Assembly: GCF_003732425.1 (NCBI RefSeq)
Contig: NZ_MOBX01000005.1
Location: 124,001-188,000, forward strand
Direction: 5' to 3'
DNA from: Pseudomonas fluorescens
GTDB lineage: Bacteria; Pseudomonadota; Gammaproteobacteria; Pseudomonadales; Pseudomonadaceae
DNA length: 64,000 nt
The position numbers were made by a program, and so were the translations under genes. The notes below the pieces were generated by a model. The model was not told the DNA's origin. It saw only the letters and a program-made list of their open reading frames with translations, and made no database searches. Of this stretch, positions 18,137 to 26,498 are shown piece by piece (position 1 is the stretch's first letter; each line of letters starts with the position of its first letter).

Positions 18137-20362
18137 ATGAAAGCGTTCGGCAAAATCCTGGGTCTGGTACTTCTTGGATTGTTGCTGATCATTGTGGCGG
18201 CAGGTTTTGCCCTGACCCACCTCTTCGATCCCAACGATTACAAAGACGAGATTCGCCAGATAGCCCGCGACAAGGCCCACATCGAGTTGACGCTCAATGG
18301 CGACATCGGCTGGAGCCTGTTCCCATGGCTCGGCCTGGAATTGCACGAGGCCAGCGTCGCCACCCTGATCAATCCGACCGAACCGTATGCCGATCTGCAG
18401 ATGCTCGGCCTGTCCGTGCGCGTGCTGCCGCTGTTGCGCCGCGAAGTGCAAATGAGCGACGTGCGTGTTGAAGGCCTGAATCTGCGCCTCAAACGCGACA
18501 AGAACGGCCACGGCAACTGGGAAGACATCGGCAAGGTGCCGCCAGCTGCCGCCCCTGCCGACAGCCCGGCACCTGCCAGCGCAACCACTGCAGAGGCGCC
18601 TGCCCAACCGGAAAAACCGCCGCAGCCAATTCGCCTCGACATCGACAGCCTGACCGTCAACAACGCGCGCGTTGAATACAATGACGAGCAGACCGGCAAG
18701 CAGTTCAGCGCCGAAAGCATCCAGCTGAGCACGGGGCCGGTACACGATTCGACGAATATTCCGGTGAAGGCCACGGCATTCCTCGGCACCAACCAGCCTG
18801 TCCTGCGCGTGCGTACCGAGCTCACTGGCGAGTTGCGCATCGAGCGCGCACTGCAACGCTACAGGTTCGAAGACATGAAGCTGTCCGGCGAACTGGCCGG
18901 CGATCCGCTGCAAGGCAAAACCATGACATTCGCAGCTCAGGGCCAGTTATCCCTGGATAAAGCGGCGAACGTCGCCGAATGGACGGGCATCAAGATCTCC
19001 GCCAACCAGTTGCGCGCCTTGGGCGAGCTGAAAGCCAACGACCTCGACAAGACTCCACAGATCACCGGCGGCATCTCCATCGCCCAGTTCGATCTGGCGA
19101 AATTCGTCGACAGCATTGGCCAGAAACTGCCGGCCATGGCCGAAGGCAGCCTGAGCAAAGTCGAACTGGTCAGCCGCGTGGCAGCCACGCCAACCAGCAT
19201 CGCGTTCGACAATATCAACCTGAAACTGGACGACAGCAGCTTCAGCGGCCGTATCGCCGTCGAAGATTTCGCCAAGCAGTCGCTGCGGGCGATCCTCAAG
19301 GCTGACACGTTCAACGTCGACCGCTACCTGCCACCGAAATCGGCGCAAGCCAACAGCGCCACGCAAGTGCGTCAGGCCGAAGTCGCCAGCACCGAAGCCG
19401 ATGCGATGGCCGGTGCCGGCTCCACGCCGCTGCCGGACAAACCGAGCAAAACCGCCTGGAGCACCGAGCGTCTGCTGCCGGTTGAACGCCTGGCCAAACT
19501 CGACGTGGACGCCGATCTGACCTTCGGCCAGTTGACCCTCGACAAACTGCCGATCCAGAACGCAGCGCTCAAGGCCACCGGCCAGGGCGGCTTGCTGACC
19601 CTGAGCAACCTGAGTGGTGAGTTGTACAACGGTGGTTTTGCAGCCAACGGCACCCTCGATGTGCGCCCAAGCGCACCGGTGCTGAATCTGCAGACCAGGC
19701 TCAACCGGGTCCCGGTGGAAAAAATCCTCGAAAGCCAAGGCAAGAACCCGCCCGTCAAAGGTCTGGTGACCCTCACCAGCAACGTGACCGGCAGCGGCAA
19801 CAGCCAGCAGGCGCTGGTCGACACGCTGAACGGCAACGCTAGTTTCGTGATCAACAACGGCGTGCTGCTCAACGCCAACCTTGAACAGCAATTGTGCAAA
19901 GGCATCGCCACGCTCAACCGCAAAACCCTCAGCGGCGAGCCACGGGGCAAAGACACGCCGTTCCAGGAACTCAAGGGCAACCTGACCTTCCGTAACGGCA
20001 TCGCCAGCAACCCGGACCTGAAAGTGCGCATCCCCGGCATGACCGTTAACGGTGATGGCGACATCGATTTGCGCGTACTCGGCATGGATTACCGCGTCGG
20101 CATCATCGTCGAAGGCGACACCAGCGCCATGTCGGATCCAGCCTGTCAGGTCGGCGAAAAATTTGTCGGCATCGAGTGGCCACTGCGCTGCCGTGGCCCG
20201 CTGGAACTGGGCGCCAAGGCCTGCCGCGTCGACAATGACCGCCTCGGTCAGGTCGCGACCAAAATGGCCGGTGACAAACTCAGTGAAAAGATCGATGAAA
20301 AACTGGGCGACAAAGTCAGCCCGGAACTGAAAAACGCATTGAAGGGGCTGTTCAAGCGATGA
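18137..20362 (+). CDS. AsmA family protein
   Basis: 741 residues with an N-terminal membrane anchor at about 7-27 (ILGLVLLGLLLIIVAAGFAL) and a long periplasmic part. The DPNDYKDEI motif and beta-strand repeats are typical of AsmA/TamB-like bridge proteins. A Pro/Ala linker lies at about 135-165, and the C-terminal domain has the family's FQELKGNLTFRNGI. AsmA-like proteins are implicated in phospholipid transport between membranes. The stop overlaps the mutY start (ATGA), so it leads an operon with mutY and yggX. Confidence 0.93.
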   Translation: MKAFGKILGLVLLGLLLIIVAAGFALTHLFDPNDYKDEIRQIARDKAHIELTLNGDIGWSLFPWLGLELHEASVATLINPTEPYADLQMLGLSVRVLPLLRREVQMSDVRVEGLNLRLKRDKNGHGNWEDIGKVPPAAAPADSPAPASATTAEAPAQPEKPPQPIRLDIDSLTVNNARVEYNDEQTGKQFSAESIQLSTGPVHDSTNIPVKATAFLGTNQPVLRVRTELTGELRIERALQRYRFEDMKLSGELAGDPLQGKTMTFAAQGQLSLDKAANVAEWTGIKISANQLRALGELKANDLDKTPQITGGISIAQFDLAKFVDSIGQKLPAMAEGSLSKVELVSRVAATPTSIAFDNINLKLDDSSFSGRIAVEDFAKQSLRAILKADTFNVDRYLPPKSAQANSATQVRQAEVASTEADAMAGAGSTPLPDKPSKTAWSTERLLPVERLAKLDVDADLTFGQLTLDKLPIQNAALKATGQGGLLTLSNLSGELYNGGFAANGTLDVRPSAPVLNLQTRLNRVPVEKILESQGKNPPVKGLVTLTSNVTGSGNSQQALVDTLNGNASFVINNGVLLNANLEQQLCKGIATLNRKTLSGEPRGKDTPFQELKGNLTFRNGIASNPDLKVRIPGMTVNGDGDIDLRVLGMDYRVGIIVEGDTSAMSDPACQVGEKFVGIEWPLRCRGPLELGAKACRVDNDRLGQVATKMAGDKLSEKIDEKLGDKVSPELKNALKGLFKR

Positions 20363-21426
20363 GAGCGGAGCAGTTTTCCACGGCGGTGCTGGATTGGTTC
20401 GACCGCCACGGCCGCCACGATTTACCCTGGCAGCAGGACATCAACCCGTATCGGGTGTGGGTGTCGGAGATCATGTTGCAGCAGACCCAGGTCAGCACCG
20501 TGCTCAATTACTTCGACCGTTTCATGGCCGCGCTGCCGACGGTCGAAGCGCTGGCCGAGGCGCCGGAAGACGAAGTGCTGCACCTGTGGACGGGCTTGGG
20601 TTACTACACCCGTGCACGCAATCTGCAGAAGACCGCGAAGATCGTCGTCAGCCAGTACGGCGGCGAGTTTCCGCGTGACGTCGAAAAGCTCACCGATCTG
20701 CCGGGCATTGGCCTGTCCACTGCTGGCGCCATCGCCAGCATCAGCATGGGCCTGCGCGCGCCGATCCTCGACGGCAACGTCAAACGCGTGCTGGCGCGCT
20801 TTACCGCGCAAGAGGGCTACCCCGGCGAGCCGAAGGTCGCCAAACAGCTGTGGGCCACCGCTGAGCGCTTTACGCCGCATGATCGGGTCAACGCCTACAC
20901 CCAGGCGATGATGGATCTTGGCGCAACACTCTGCACCCGCAGCAAGCCGAGCTGCCTGCTGTGTCCGCTGGAACGTGGCTGCGAAGCGCATATGCTCGGC
21001 CTCGAAACCCGCTACCCGATTCCCAAGCCGCGCAAAGCCATCCCGCAGAAGCGCACGATGATGCCGATGCTCGCCAACGGCGAAGGCGCGATTCTGCTTT
21101 ACCGTCGCCCTTCCAGCGGTTTGTGGGGCGGTCTGTGGAGCCTGCCGGAACTCGACGACCTCGATGACCTGCAACATCTTGCCGATCAGCACTCGCTGAC
21201 CATGGGCGAGCAGCAGGCGCTGCCGAGCCTCGTGCACACGTTCAGCCACTTCCAGCTGTCCATCGAACCCTGGCTGGTGCAGGTGCAGGAGGCCAGCCAT
21301 CACGTGGCCGAGGCCGACTGGCTCTGGTATAACCTCGCCACCCCGCCGCGCCTGGGCCTCGCCGCCCCGGTCAAAACCTTGCTCGAACGCGCGGCCGCCG
21401 TCTTGAATGCAGGAGAGTCGCCATGA
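20359..21426 (+). CDS. mutY: Adenine DNA glycosylase MutY
   Basis: 355 residues; removes adenine mispaired with 8-oxoguanine. Catalytic E37 lies in [10 protein letters not shown] and D138 in ILDGN after the helix-hairpin-helix [11 protein letters not shown]. The [4Fe-4S] ligands C192, C199, C202 and C208 have exactly the E. coli spacing. The C-terminal Nudix-like domain that recognises 8-oxoG follows ([19 protein letters not shown]). It overlaps both the asmA-like stop and the yggX start by four bases. Confidence 0.98.
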   Translation: MRAEQFSTAVLDWFDRHGRHDLPWQQDINPYRVWVSEIMLQQTQVSTVLNYFDRFMAALPTVEALAEAPEDEVLHLWTGLGYYTRARNLQKTAKIVVSQYGGEFPRDVEKLTDLPGIGLSTAGAIASISMGLRAPILDGNVKRVLARFTAQEGYPGEPKVAKQLWATAERFTPHDRVNAYTQAMMDLGATLCTRSKPSCLLCPLERGCEAHMLGLETRYPIPKPRKAIPQKRTMMPMLANGEGAILLYRRPSSGLWGGLWSLPELDDLDDLQHLADQHSLTMGEQQALPSLVHTFSHFQLSIEPWLVQVQEASHHVAEADWLWYNLATPPRLGLAAPVKTLLERAAAVLNAGESP

Positions 21427-21695
21427 CCCGCACCGTAATGTGCCGCAAGTACAAAGAAGAACTGCCCGCGCTGGAACGCGCTCCTTTCCCGGGCGCCAAA
21501 GGTCAGGATATTTTTGACCACGTCTCGGCCAAGGCCTGGGCTGACTGGCAGAAACACCAAACCCTGCTGATCAACGAAAAACGTCTGAACATGATGAACG
21601 CCGAAGACCGCAAATATCTTCAGGGCGAAATGGACAAGTACTTCTCCGGCGAGGAATACGCCAAGGCCGAAGGCTACGTTCCGCCTGCTGAGTAA
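21423..21695 (+). CDS. yggX: Probable Fe(2+)-trafficking protein YggX
   Basis: 90 residues with the conserved Cys7 in [13 protein letters not shown], then [14 protein letters not shown] and [15 protein letters not shown]. YggX protects Fe-S proteins from oxidative damage. Coupling to mutY (ATGA overlap), whose product carries an Fe-S cluster, is the common gammaproteobacterial arrangement. Confidence 0.97.
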   Translation: MTRTVMCRKYKEELPALERAPFPGAKGQDIFDHVSAKAWADWQKHQTLLINEKRLNMMNAEDRKYLQGEMDKYFSGEEYAKAEGYVPPAE

Positions 21696-21760
21696 ACCCG
21701 GCAGAATCGGGGGCCGGATCGTAAGCGACGGAATTAATTTAAGAAATTTTAAAAAAGTCG

Positions 21761-21789
21761 TTGACGTAAATCCGAAAAACCCTTTTAAT
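21761..21789 (+). promoter_or_regulatory. Sigma-70 promoter of tRNA-Phe
   Basis: TTGACG at 21761-21766 and TTTAAT at 21784-21789 have 17-base spacing and are followed by the GC-rich discriminator GCGCCCC just before the tRNA. An AT-rich upstream tract (about 21731-21756) resembles an UP element. Confidence 0.8.
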
Positions 21790-21799
21790 GCGCCCCGTT

Positions 21800-21875
21800 G
21801 CCCAGATAGCTCAGTCGGTAGAGCAGGGGATTGAAAATCCCCGTGTCGGCGGTTCGATTCCGTCTCTGGGCACCA
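21800..21875 (+). tRNA. tRNA-Phe (GAA)
   Basis: A 76-nt cloverleaf with acceptor GCCCAGA pairing TCTGGGC, D arm GCTC, anticodon stem GGGGA/TCCCC with loop TTGAAAA (anticodon GAA), T loop TTCGATT and encoded CCA end. Confidence 0.98.
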
Positions 21876-21884
21876 AATACCGAA

Positions 21885-21915
21885 AACCCTGAATCGCAAG
21901 ATTCAGGGTTTTTTT
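21885..21915 (+). terminator. Intrinsic terminator after tRNA-Phe
   Basis: An 11-bp stem AACCCTGAATC / GATTCAGGGTT with a GCAA loop is followed by seven T. Confidence 0.93.
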
Positions 21916-22000
21916 ATGCCTGCGATTGGGTGAGTACTGTTTCAGTCAGCTGAATACGCGCTATTTTGGCGACCCCTTACGGAAGAGGGTCATCCCCGCG

Positions 22001-22354
22001 ATGAACCAGAAACGAACCCGCGTCCCCCTGCCTCATCCGCCACCCTATCGTCCGAGCCGCACGAGTTACTGGCTGACCGTGCTCTTTGTCGTCCTGATTG
22101 CCTTCGCCATCGGTGCATCAATCTGGATGCTGATCGACAGCTGGATCAGCGGCTCCATCACCACCACCAACCGTGGCCCGCGCAGCACCTACACCTTGGC
22201 CGAGCAACCCCGGCGGTTCTGGTTTGAATTTGTGCGGCAAGGCGTCGTCATGGTGTTGCTGCTGGCAATTGCGGTGTTCGGCGTGTGGATCTACCGCAAA
22301 GTGCAGAAGCCGTCGAACCCAGCGAATCGCAAACGCCGCGCAAAGAAAACCTAA
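22001..22354 (+). CDS. Hypothetical protein with two membrane segments
   Basis: 117 residues: a basic, Pro-rich N-terminus (KRTRVPLPHPPPYRPSR), membrane segments at about 27-47 (LTVLFVVLIAFAIGASIWML) and 80-100 (VVMVLLLAIAVFGVWIY), and a lysine/arginine-rich C-tail. Both ends are predicted cytoplasmic. The family is unknown to me. It ends with a four-base overlap with the converging lipoprotein gene. The start codon lacks a strong ribosome binding site. Confidence 0.65.
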   Translation: MNQKRTRVPLPHPPPYRPSRTSYWLTVLFVVLIAFAIGASIWMLIDSWISGSITTTNRGPRSTYTLAEQPRRFWFEFVRQGVVMVLLLAIAVFGVWIYRKVQKPSNPANRKRRAKKT

Positions 22355-22641
22355 AGCGTATTGATGTAATCGACAGGCAGCAGCACCGTGTCCAGCGCGG
22401 CATCCACTGGCAGGGATACGACGGTGATGAGCGGGCAGACAATCATCATGTAACAGACGATCGCCGCCGGCATGCCATCGCTGCCGCCACCACGGACACC
22501 CAGCAGATGAAGATTGCCATCCACTCCTCGGTAATACTGGGCATCGGACAAACCATCATTCAAACGCCCGATAAACGTTCCGCAACCAGCCAACTGCAAA
22601 ACCAGGCCGGCTACACCAACAGCACGCAAAATCCCTTTCAA
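22351..22641 (-). CDS. YceK/YidQ-family lipoprotein
   Basis: A 96-residue predicted lipoprotein with lipobox LAGC (C20). The mature part resembles YceK/YidQ proteins: YYRGVDGNLHLLG, ICYMMIVCPLITVVSLPVDAALDTVLLPVDYI. The SLPVDxxxDTxLLPxD motif is the family signature. The function is unknown. Outer-membrane sorting is likely, as the residue after Cys is Gly, not Asp. Confidence 0.85.
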   Translation of the reverse strand: MKGILRAVGVAGLVLQLAGCGTFIGRLNDGLSDAQYYRGVDGNLHLLGVRGGGSDGMPAAIVCYMMIVCPLITVVSLPVDAALDTVLLPVDYINTL

Positions 22642-22717
22642 ACCAGCGCTTCCCTACGTCACAAAAGATGAGGCGCGGGATTGTACCCGCGCCTCAACTC
22701 TGCCATCACACCTATCG

Positions 22718-23167
22718 CTATCCAGCGTCATTCCAGTGGAACACCAGATTGCGCGGGGTGCCGCTGCCAACATCGGTCACGTCGTGGCGCGCTTCACCTT
22801 TACGCGTGGCCACCACCGTGTACTTACCAGGTGGCAATTGCACGTACACCAGCGGGCCCGTCTGGTTAAGCGTAAGTACGGTTTGCCCTGAAGACGTTTC
22901 AATCGTTACATCGACATCAGCGGTGTACTCGTCTTGCGCGCCCACAGCGAACGTCATGTGCAGGTTGTAACCGCTGCTTTGTTGAATGGCCTTCGCCTCA
23001 TCCTCACCGATCCCGCCGGCCAGATAAGTGACGCCGTTCTGTTGTTGCTGCTGAACTTGCACCCCGGCACTGTCGATGGGCTCAAGACTGGCTGCCTGCA
23101 ACATCACCGGAAACAGCAATGCAGCGACTGCGGCGATGGGCAGCATGAATGAAAGAACGCGTTTCAC
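22718..23167 (-). CDS. Hypothetical exported protein with a carboxypeptidase-regulatory-like fold
   Basis: 149 residues from the GTG at 23167 (GGGAG 8 nt upstream); a GTG two codons earlier is possible. A signal peptide (VLSFMLPIAAVAALLFPVMLQA) is followed by a Gln-rich stretch (VQVQQQQQNG), YLAGGIGEDEAKAI and a beta-rich domain ending YVQLPPGKYTVVATRKGEARHD. The last segment resembles carboxypeptidase regulatory-like folds. The role is unknown. It is probably periplasmic. Confidence 0.75.
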   Translation of the reverse strand: MKRVLSFMLPIAAVAALLFPVMLQAASLEPIDSAGVQVQQQQQNGVTYLAGGIGEDEAKAIQQSSGYNLHMTFAVGAQDEYTADVDVTIETSSGQTVLTLNQTGPLVYVQLPPGKYTVVATRKGEARHDVTDVGSGTPRNLVFHWNDAG

Positions 23168-23426
23168 GATCACGACTCCCGGGTTCTTATAGAACCCAAC
23201 CGTTACTTCTTTTAGATTTTGCGTACCGGGGCGGGTTTTAGATTGTTTGGAACTTGGCGCGTGTACGAAATGGACTACAGACCATTACTCTCTGACGCAT
23301 CTTTCAACGGCAACGTCCTGCAACATCAAACCCTTCTTCCTTCCCCTATCACCGGCTCGCCCGACATACCTGCGCGGCGACTCTTGGCATGCTTTGAGAC
23401 CTGTTTCCAGCGATGTGGAAGAGCCG

Positions 23427-24485
23427 ATGAGCCCGCGAAAACCTGCTGACACGCAAGACCCGAAAATCGATTCATTGCTGGGGGAGCTTGGCGAGTTGAT
23501 TCGTCAGGCGCGGCAAAAAGTGCTGCGTGCGGTGGACACGATTCAAGTGCAGACCTGCTGGCAGATCGGCAGGCATATTGTCGAGTTTGAACAGCAGGGT
23601 GCCCAGCGTGCGGGCTATGGAAAACAGCTGCTGGTCTTGTTGGCGAAGGATCTGACGGCGCAGTTCGGGAAGGGGTTTGACGCTTCCAATCTGCGCTATA
23701 TGCGCCTCTTTTATCAGGCGTTTCCAATTCGTGACGCACTGCGTCACGAATTGAGCTGGACCCACTATCGTCGGCTTTTGGGGGTAACCAATGAAAAGGC
23801 ACGCCTTTGGTACATGGACGAATGCGCCAACCTGAACTGGTCAAGCCGCGCCCTCGATCGCCAGATCCTTACGCTTTACTACGAACGACTCCTCATGAGT
23901 CGAGACAAAGCCGATGTGATCGAAGAAGCCACCACCAACATCGACGCCATGAAATGCAATCCGCGTGAATTCATTCGCGACCCGGTCATGCTTGAATTCC
24001 TCGGTCTGCCGTCAGCAGGAAAAGTCCGGGAAAGCAGTCTCGAGCAAGCCCTTATCGACCACCTGCAGGGCTTTCTGCTCGAACTGGGCAAAGGCTTTTC
24101 CTTTGTCGCCCGCCAACAACGCATTAGTACCGACGGCGTCGATCTGTACATCGATCTGGTGTTCTACAACTACCTGCTCAAATGCTTTGTGATCATTGAC
24201 CTTAAACGCGGCAAGCTCAGTGCCCGCGATGTCGGGCAGATGGACATGTATGTGCGCATGTACGACGAGCTCATGCGCAGCGAGGGCGACAAGCCGACTG
24301 TGGGCATCATTCTGTCTGCCGAGAGCAACGATTCGGTGGCGCGCTACTCGATGCTCAATGGCAATGAACAACTGTTCGCCAGCAGTTACAAGACGATCCT
24401 GCCGAGTGAAGAAGAACTACGCGCAGAACTCAATCGTGAACAGGCCTTGATCGAAGAGCGCATGCTCACTCAATTCACTGAATAA
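23427..24485 (+). CDS. DUF1016 (YhcG-type) PDDEXK nuclease family protein
   Basis: 352 residues. The N-terminal helical half has the DUF1016 signature (IGRHIVEFEQQGAQRAGYGKQLL, LRYMRLFYQAFP, ELSWTHYRRLLGV). The C-terminal half is a PDDEXK nuclease core with D243 in DLYIDLVFYN and D258-x-K260 in FVIIDLKRGKL, then a conserved QMDMYVRMYDE helix. The family is widespread on mobile or accessory DNA. Nuclease activity is predicted from the fold and has not been seen here. Start ATG 23427 has GGAAGAG upstream. It stands alone, without restriction-modification partners. Confidence 0.9.
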   Translation: MSPRKPADTQDPKIDSLLGELGELIRQARQKVLRAVDTIQVQTCWQIGRHIVEFEQQGAQRAGYGKQLLVLLAKDLTAQFGKGFDASNLRYMRLFYQAFPIRDALRHELSWTHYRRLLGVTNEKARLWYMDECANLNWSSRALDRQILTLYYERLLMSRDKADVIEEATTNIDAMKCNPREFIRDPVMLEFLGLPSAGKVRESSLEQALIDHLQGFLLELGKGFSFVARQQRISTDGVDLYIDLVFYNYLLKCFVIIDLKRGKLSARDVGQMDMYVRMYDELMRSEGDKPTVGIILSAESNDSVARYSMLNGNEQLFASSYKTILPSEEELRAELNREQALIEERMLTQFTE

Positions 24486-24553
24486 AACCTGCGCGTTGTT
24501 GTCGGGCGTCACGGAGACTATCGTTGGCAGCTTACCCGCCAAGGTCGAGCGTC

Positions 24554-25528
24554 ATGAGCTGTCAGGACATGCCCACAACGCAGGATGTGCAGTCAAGGTC
24601 GCCGACTTTGGCTGCAACGCAAGGTGATCCTTTCAAGGAAGCTGCCGCCGACGGCGTTGTACTGGGCGGTTTCACTTGGTGCCATTCCCCGCCCGAAGCC
24701 AAGCGCCCAGTCGTCATCATCAACGCTGCTACATCTGTTCGCTGTCGCCACTACTCGCGCTTCGCGGCTTACCTGTTCGCCAATGGCTTCGACGTCATGA
24801 CCTACGACTACCGTGGCATCGGCGAATCACGATCCACTTCGATCAAAGGCTTGAACGCCTCCTGGACAGATTGGGGCGCGCTGGATTTCGAAGCGATGCT
24901 CAAACGCGCGCAACGGGAATTTCCCGGTCAGCCCATCGATGTAGTCGGCCATAGCTTCGGCGGCTGCGCGGCGGGGCTGGGCGAGTCCGGTCGGGTTATC
25001 CGACGGCTGGTCACCGTCGGCGCACAGTTTGCCTACTGGCGCGATTACGCCCCCGAACAGCGCTGGCGCATGTTCGGCAAATGGCATGTGGTGATGCCGT
25101 TGCTGACGCTGCTCTGCGGCTTCTTCCCCGGCAAACGCCTCGGTTGGCTGGAGGACACGCCAACGGGCGTTGTGCGCGACTGGAGCACGCCTGCCGCGCG
25201 TTACGAACGGCGACCCAGCGGTCGCGCACTGATAAAAAAGCACGGCACCCTGCCCTTCGCCAATGTCCGCGCGCAAACCCTGGCCATCAGCATCAGCGAC
25301 GACCCTTACGGCACAATCCCGGCCATCGAACGCCTGCTCGGTTACTTCGCAAACGCTGCAAAAACTCACCTGCGCATCGAGCCGCAGGACATCGGCGAAC
25401 AACAAGTCGGACATTTCGCCTTTTTTCGCAGCGCGTACCAAGCCACACTATGGCCCATCGCTCTGACCTGGCTGCAAACCGGCGAGTTGGCCCCCGACAC
25501 ACCCGGGCGGCCAGTGCCGCGCAGCTGA
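24554..25528 (+). CDS. Alpha/beta hydrolase
   Basis: 324 residues with an alpha/beta-hydrolase fold: VVIINAATSVRCRHYSRFA oxyanion region, YDYRGIGES at about 85-92, the nucleophile elbow GHSFGG with S134, and late SISDDPYG and VGHFAFFR segments that would hold the acid and His (GH). No signal peptide is seen, so it is cytosolic. It resembles Pseudomonas proteins annotated as serine aminopeptidase-like hydrolases; the substrate is unknown. Start ATG 24554 is preferred (AAGG upstream) over a TTG at 24524. Confidence 0.85.
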   Translation: MSCQDMPTTQDVQSRSPTLAATQGDPFKEAAADGVVLGGFTWCHSPPEAKRPVVIINAATSVRCRHYSRFAAYLFANGFDVMTYDYRGIGESRSTSIKGLNASWTDWGALDFEAMLKRAQREFPGQPIDVVGHSFGGCAAGLGESGRVIRRLVTVGAQFAYWRDYAPEQRWRMFGKWHVVMPLLTLLCGFFPGKRLGWLEDTPTGVVRDWSTPAARYERRPSGRALIKKHGTLPFANVRAQTLAISISDDPYGTIPAIERLLGYFANAAKTHLRIEPQDIGEQQVGHFAFFRSAYQATLWPIALTWLQTGELAPDTPGRPVPRS

Positions 25529-25556
25529 ACCCTTTCAACGCACGACGGAACACACC

Positions 25557-25970
25557 ATGGCCTCCGCCAACAAGCAGCAAAAACGCGCCGCCCGGGCCAA
25601 GACCAAGGCCAAGCAGAACCGCAGCAAACGCGCCGAGGCGCCGGTCGAACTCGACCCGAACGATGACCGCATCGACTTCGAGTCGGTGGACCTGACCGAA
25701 CTGTTCAAGAAAATGATCGACGCCGAGAAGATCAGCCAGCAAGCCCTGTGCACCGCGTTCCTCGAAGACCCGCTGCTGGAACTGGTCTACGAGCAGGAAG
25801 GCGAAGAAGGCGCGATGGACTTCATCCTCGCCGCGCTGATTGAGTATCGCCAGTGGTCGCAGGAAACCGACGAGGCCGGCGCGCTGGCGTGGATCGAATC
25901 CCCGGCCTTCCAGGCCGACTATGTGGCGGCGTCCGACGCGATCGCCGCACAAACCCAACAGAAGAACTGA
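25557..25970 (+). CDS. Small basic-headed protein, copy 1 of a tandem pair
   Basis: 137 residues. The first about 28 residues are extremely basic (KQQKRAARAKTKAKQNRSKR); the rest is acidic and helical (DLTELFKKMIDAEKISQQAL, then EEGAMDFILAALIEYRQWSQETDEAGALAWIESPAFQADY). The next gene shares the same plan, so they are tandem paralogues. The basic head resembles tails that bind rRNA or DNA; that is inference. It starts 29 bases after the hydrolase stop, possibly in the same transcript. I know no named family. Confidence 0.8.
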   Translation: MASANKQQKRAARAKTKAKQNRSKRAEAPVELDPNDDRIDFESVDLTELFKKMIDAEKISQQALCTAFLEDPLLELVYEQEGEEGAMDFILAALIEYRQWSQETDEAGALAWIESPAFQADYVAASDAIAAQTQQKN

Positions 25971-25976
25971 GTTCCC

Positions 25977-26429
25977 ATGGCATCCCTGAACAAACAACAG
26001 AAACGCGCCAAACGCGCCAAGGCCAAAGCCAAGCACATCCGTATGGTCGGCCGTAAGCCGCTGGACCAGGACGACGACCTCGGCCATCTCGCCGAGCCGA
26101 TCCCGGATTACACCCTGGCGATGTTCAGCAAAATGCGCGACGCCGAAGCCGTCAGCCGCAACGAGATGCTGCTGACGCTGCTGCGCGAACTGGCGTTCAT
26201 CATCGTTGATCATCCAGAACTGCTGGACATGGAAAACGCCGATAACGAAGGCATGGCCGCCACCCACCTGGCCGCTGACATGCTGATCGACTACCGCATG
26301 TGGGCCGACGGCATGGACATCGAAACCGCCCAGGCCTGGCTGAGCGAACCACAGTTCATCACCGATTTCGGGGTGGCGCTGGATGCTTACGGCAAGTCGG
26401 TGGACACCCAGGAAGACAAGAGCGAATAA
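25977..26429 (+). CDS. Small basic-headed protein, copy 2 of a tandem pair
   Basis: 150 residues starting 7 bases after copy 1. The heads are nearly identical (NKQQKRAKRAKAKAK against NKQQKRAARAKTKAK). The bodies align through MRDAEAVSRNEMLLTLL / MIDAEKISQQALCTAFL and LIDYRMWADGMDIETAQAWLSEPQF / LIEYRQWSQETDEAGALAWIESPAF. The bodies have diverged far more than the heads, suggesting an old duplication with a constrained N-terminus. Function unknown. A strong terminator follows. Confidence 0.8.
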   Translation: MASLNKQQKRAKRAKAKAKHIRMVGRKPLDQDDDLGHLAEPIPDYTLAMFSKMRDAEAVSRNEMLLTLLRELAFIIVDHPELLDMENADNEGMAATHLAADMLIDYRMWADGMDIETAQAWLSEPQFITDFGVALDAYGKSVDTQEDKSE

Positions 26430-26444
26430 ACCCCGCTCACAAAC

Positions 26445-26482
26445 AAAACGGCCGCTCGTCATCACTGACAGCGGCCGTTTTG
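26445..26482 (+). terminator. Intrinsic terminator after the tandem pair (bidirectional)
   Basis: The 12-bp stem AAAACGGCCGCT / AGCGGCCGTTTT has a 13-base loop and A/T tracts at both sides. It serves the plus-strand pair and probably the converging permease gene. Confidence 0.85.
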
Positions 26483-26498
26483 CATTACGCGTTACGGA

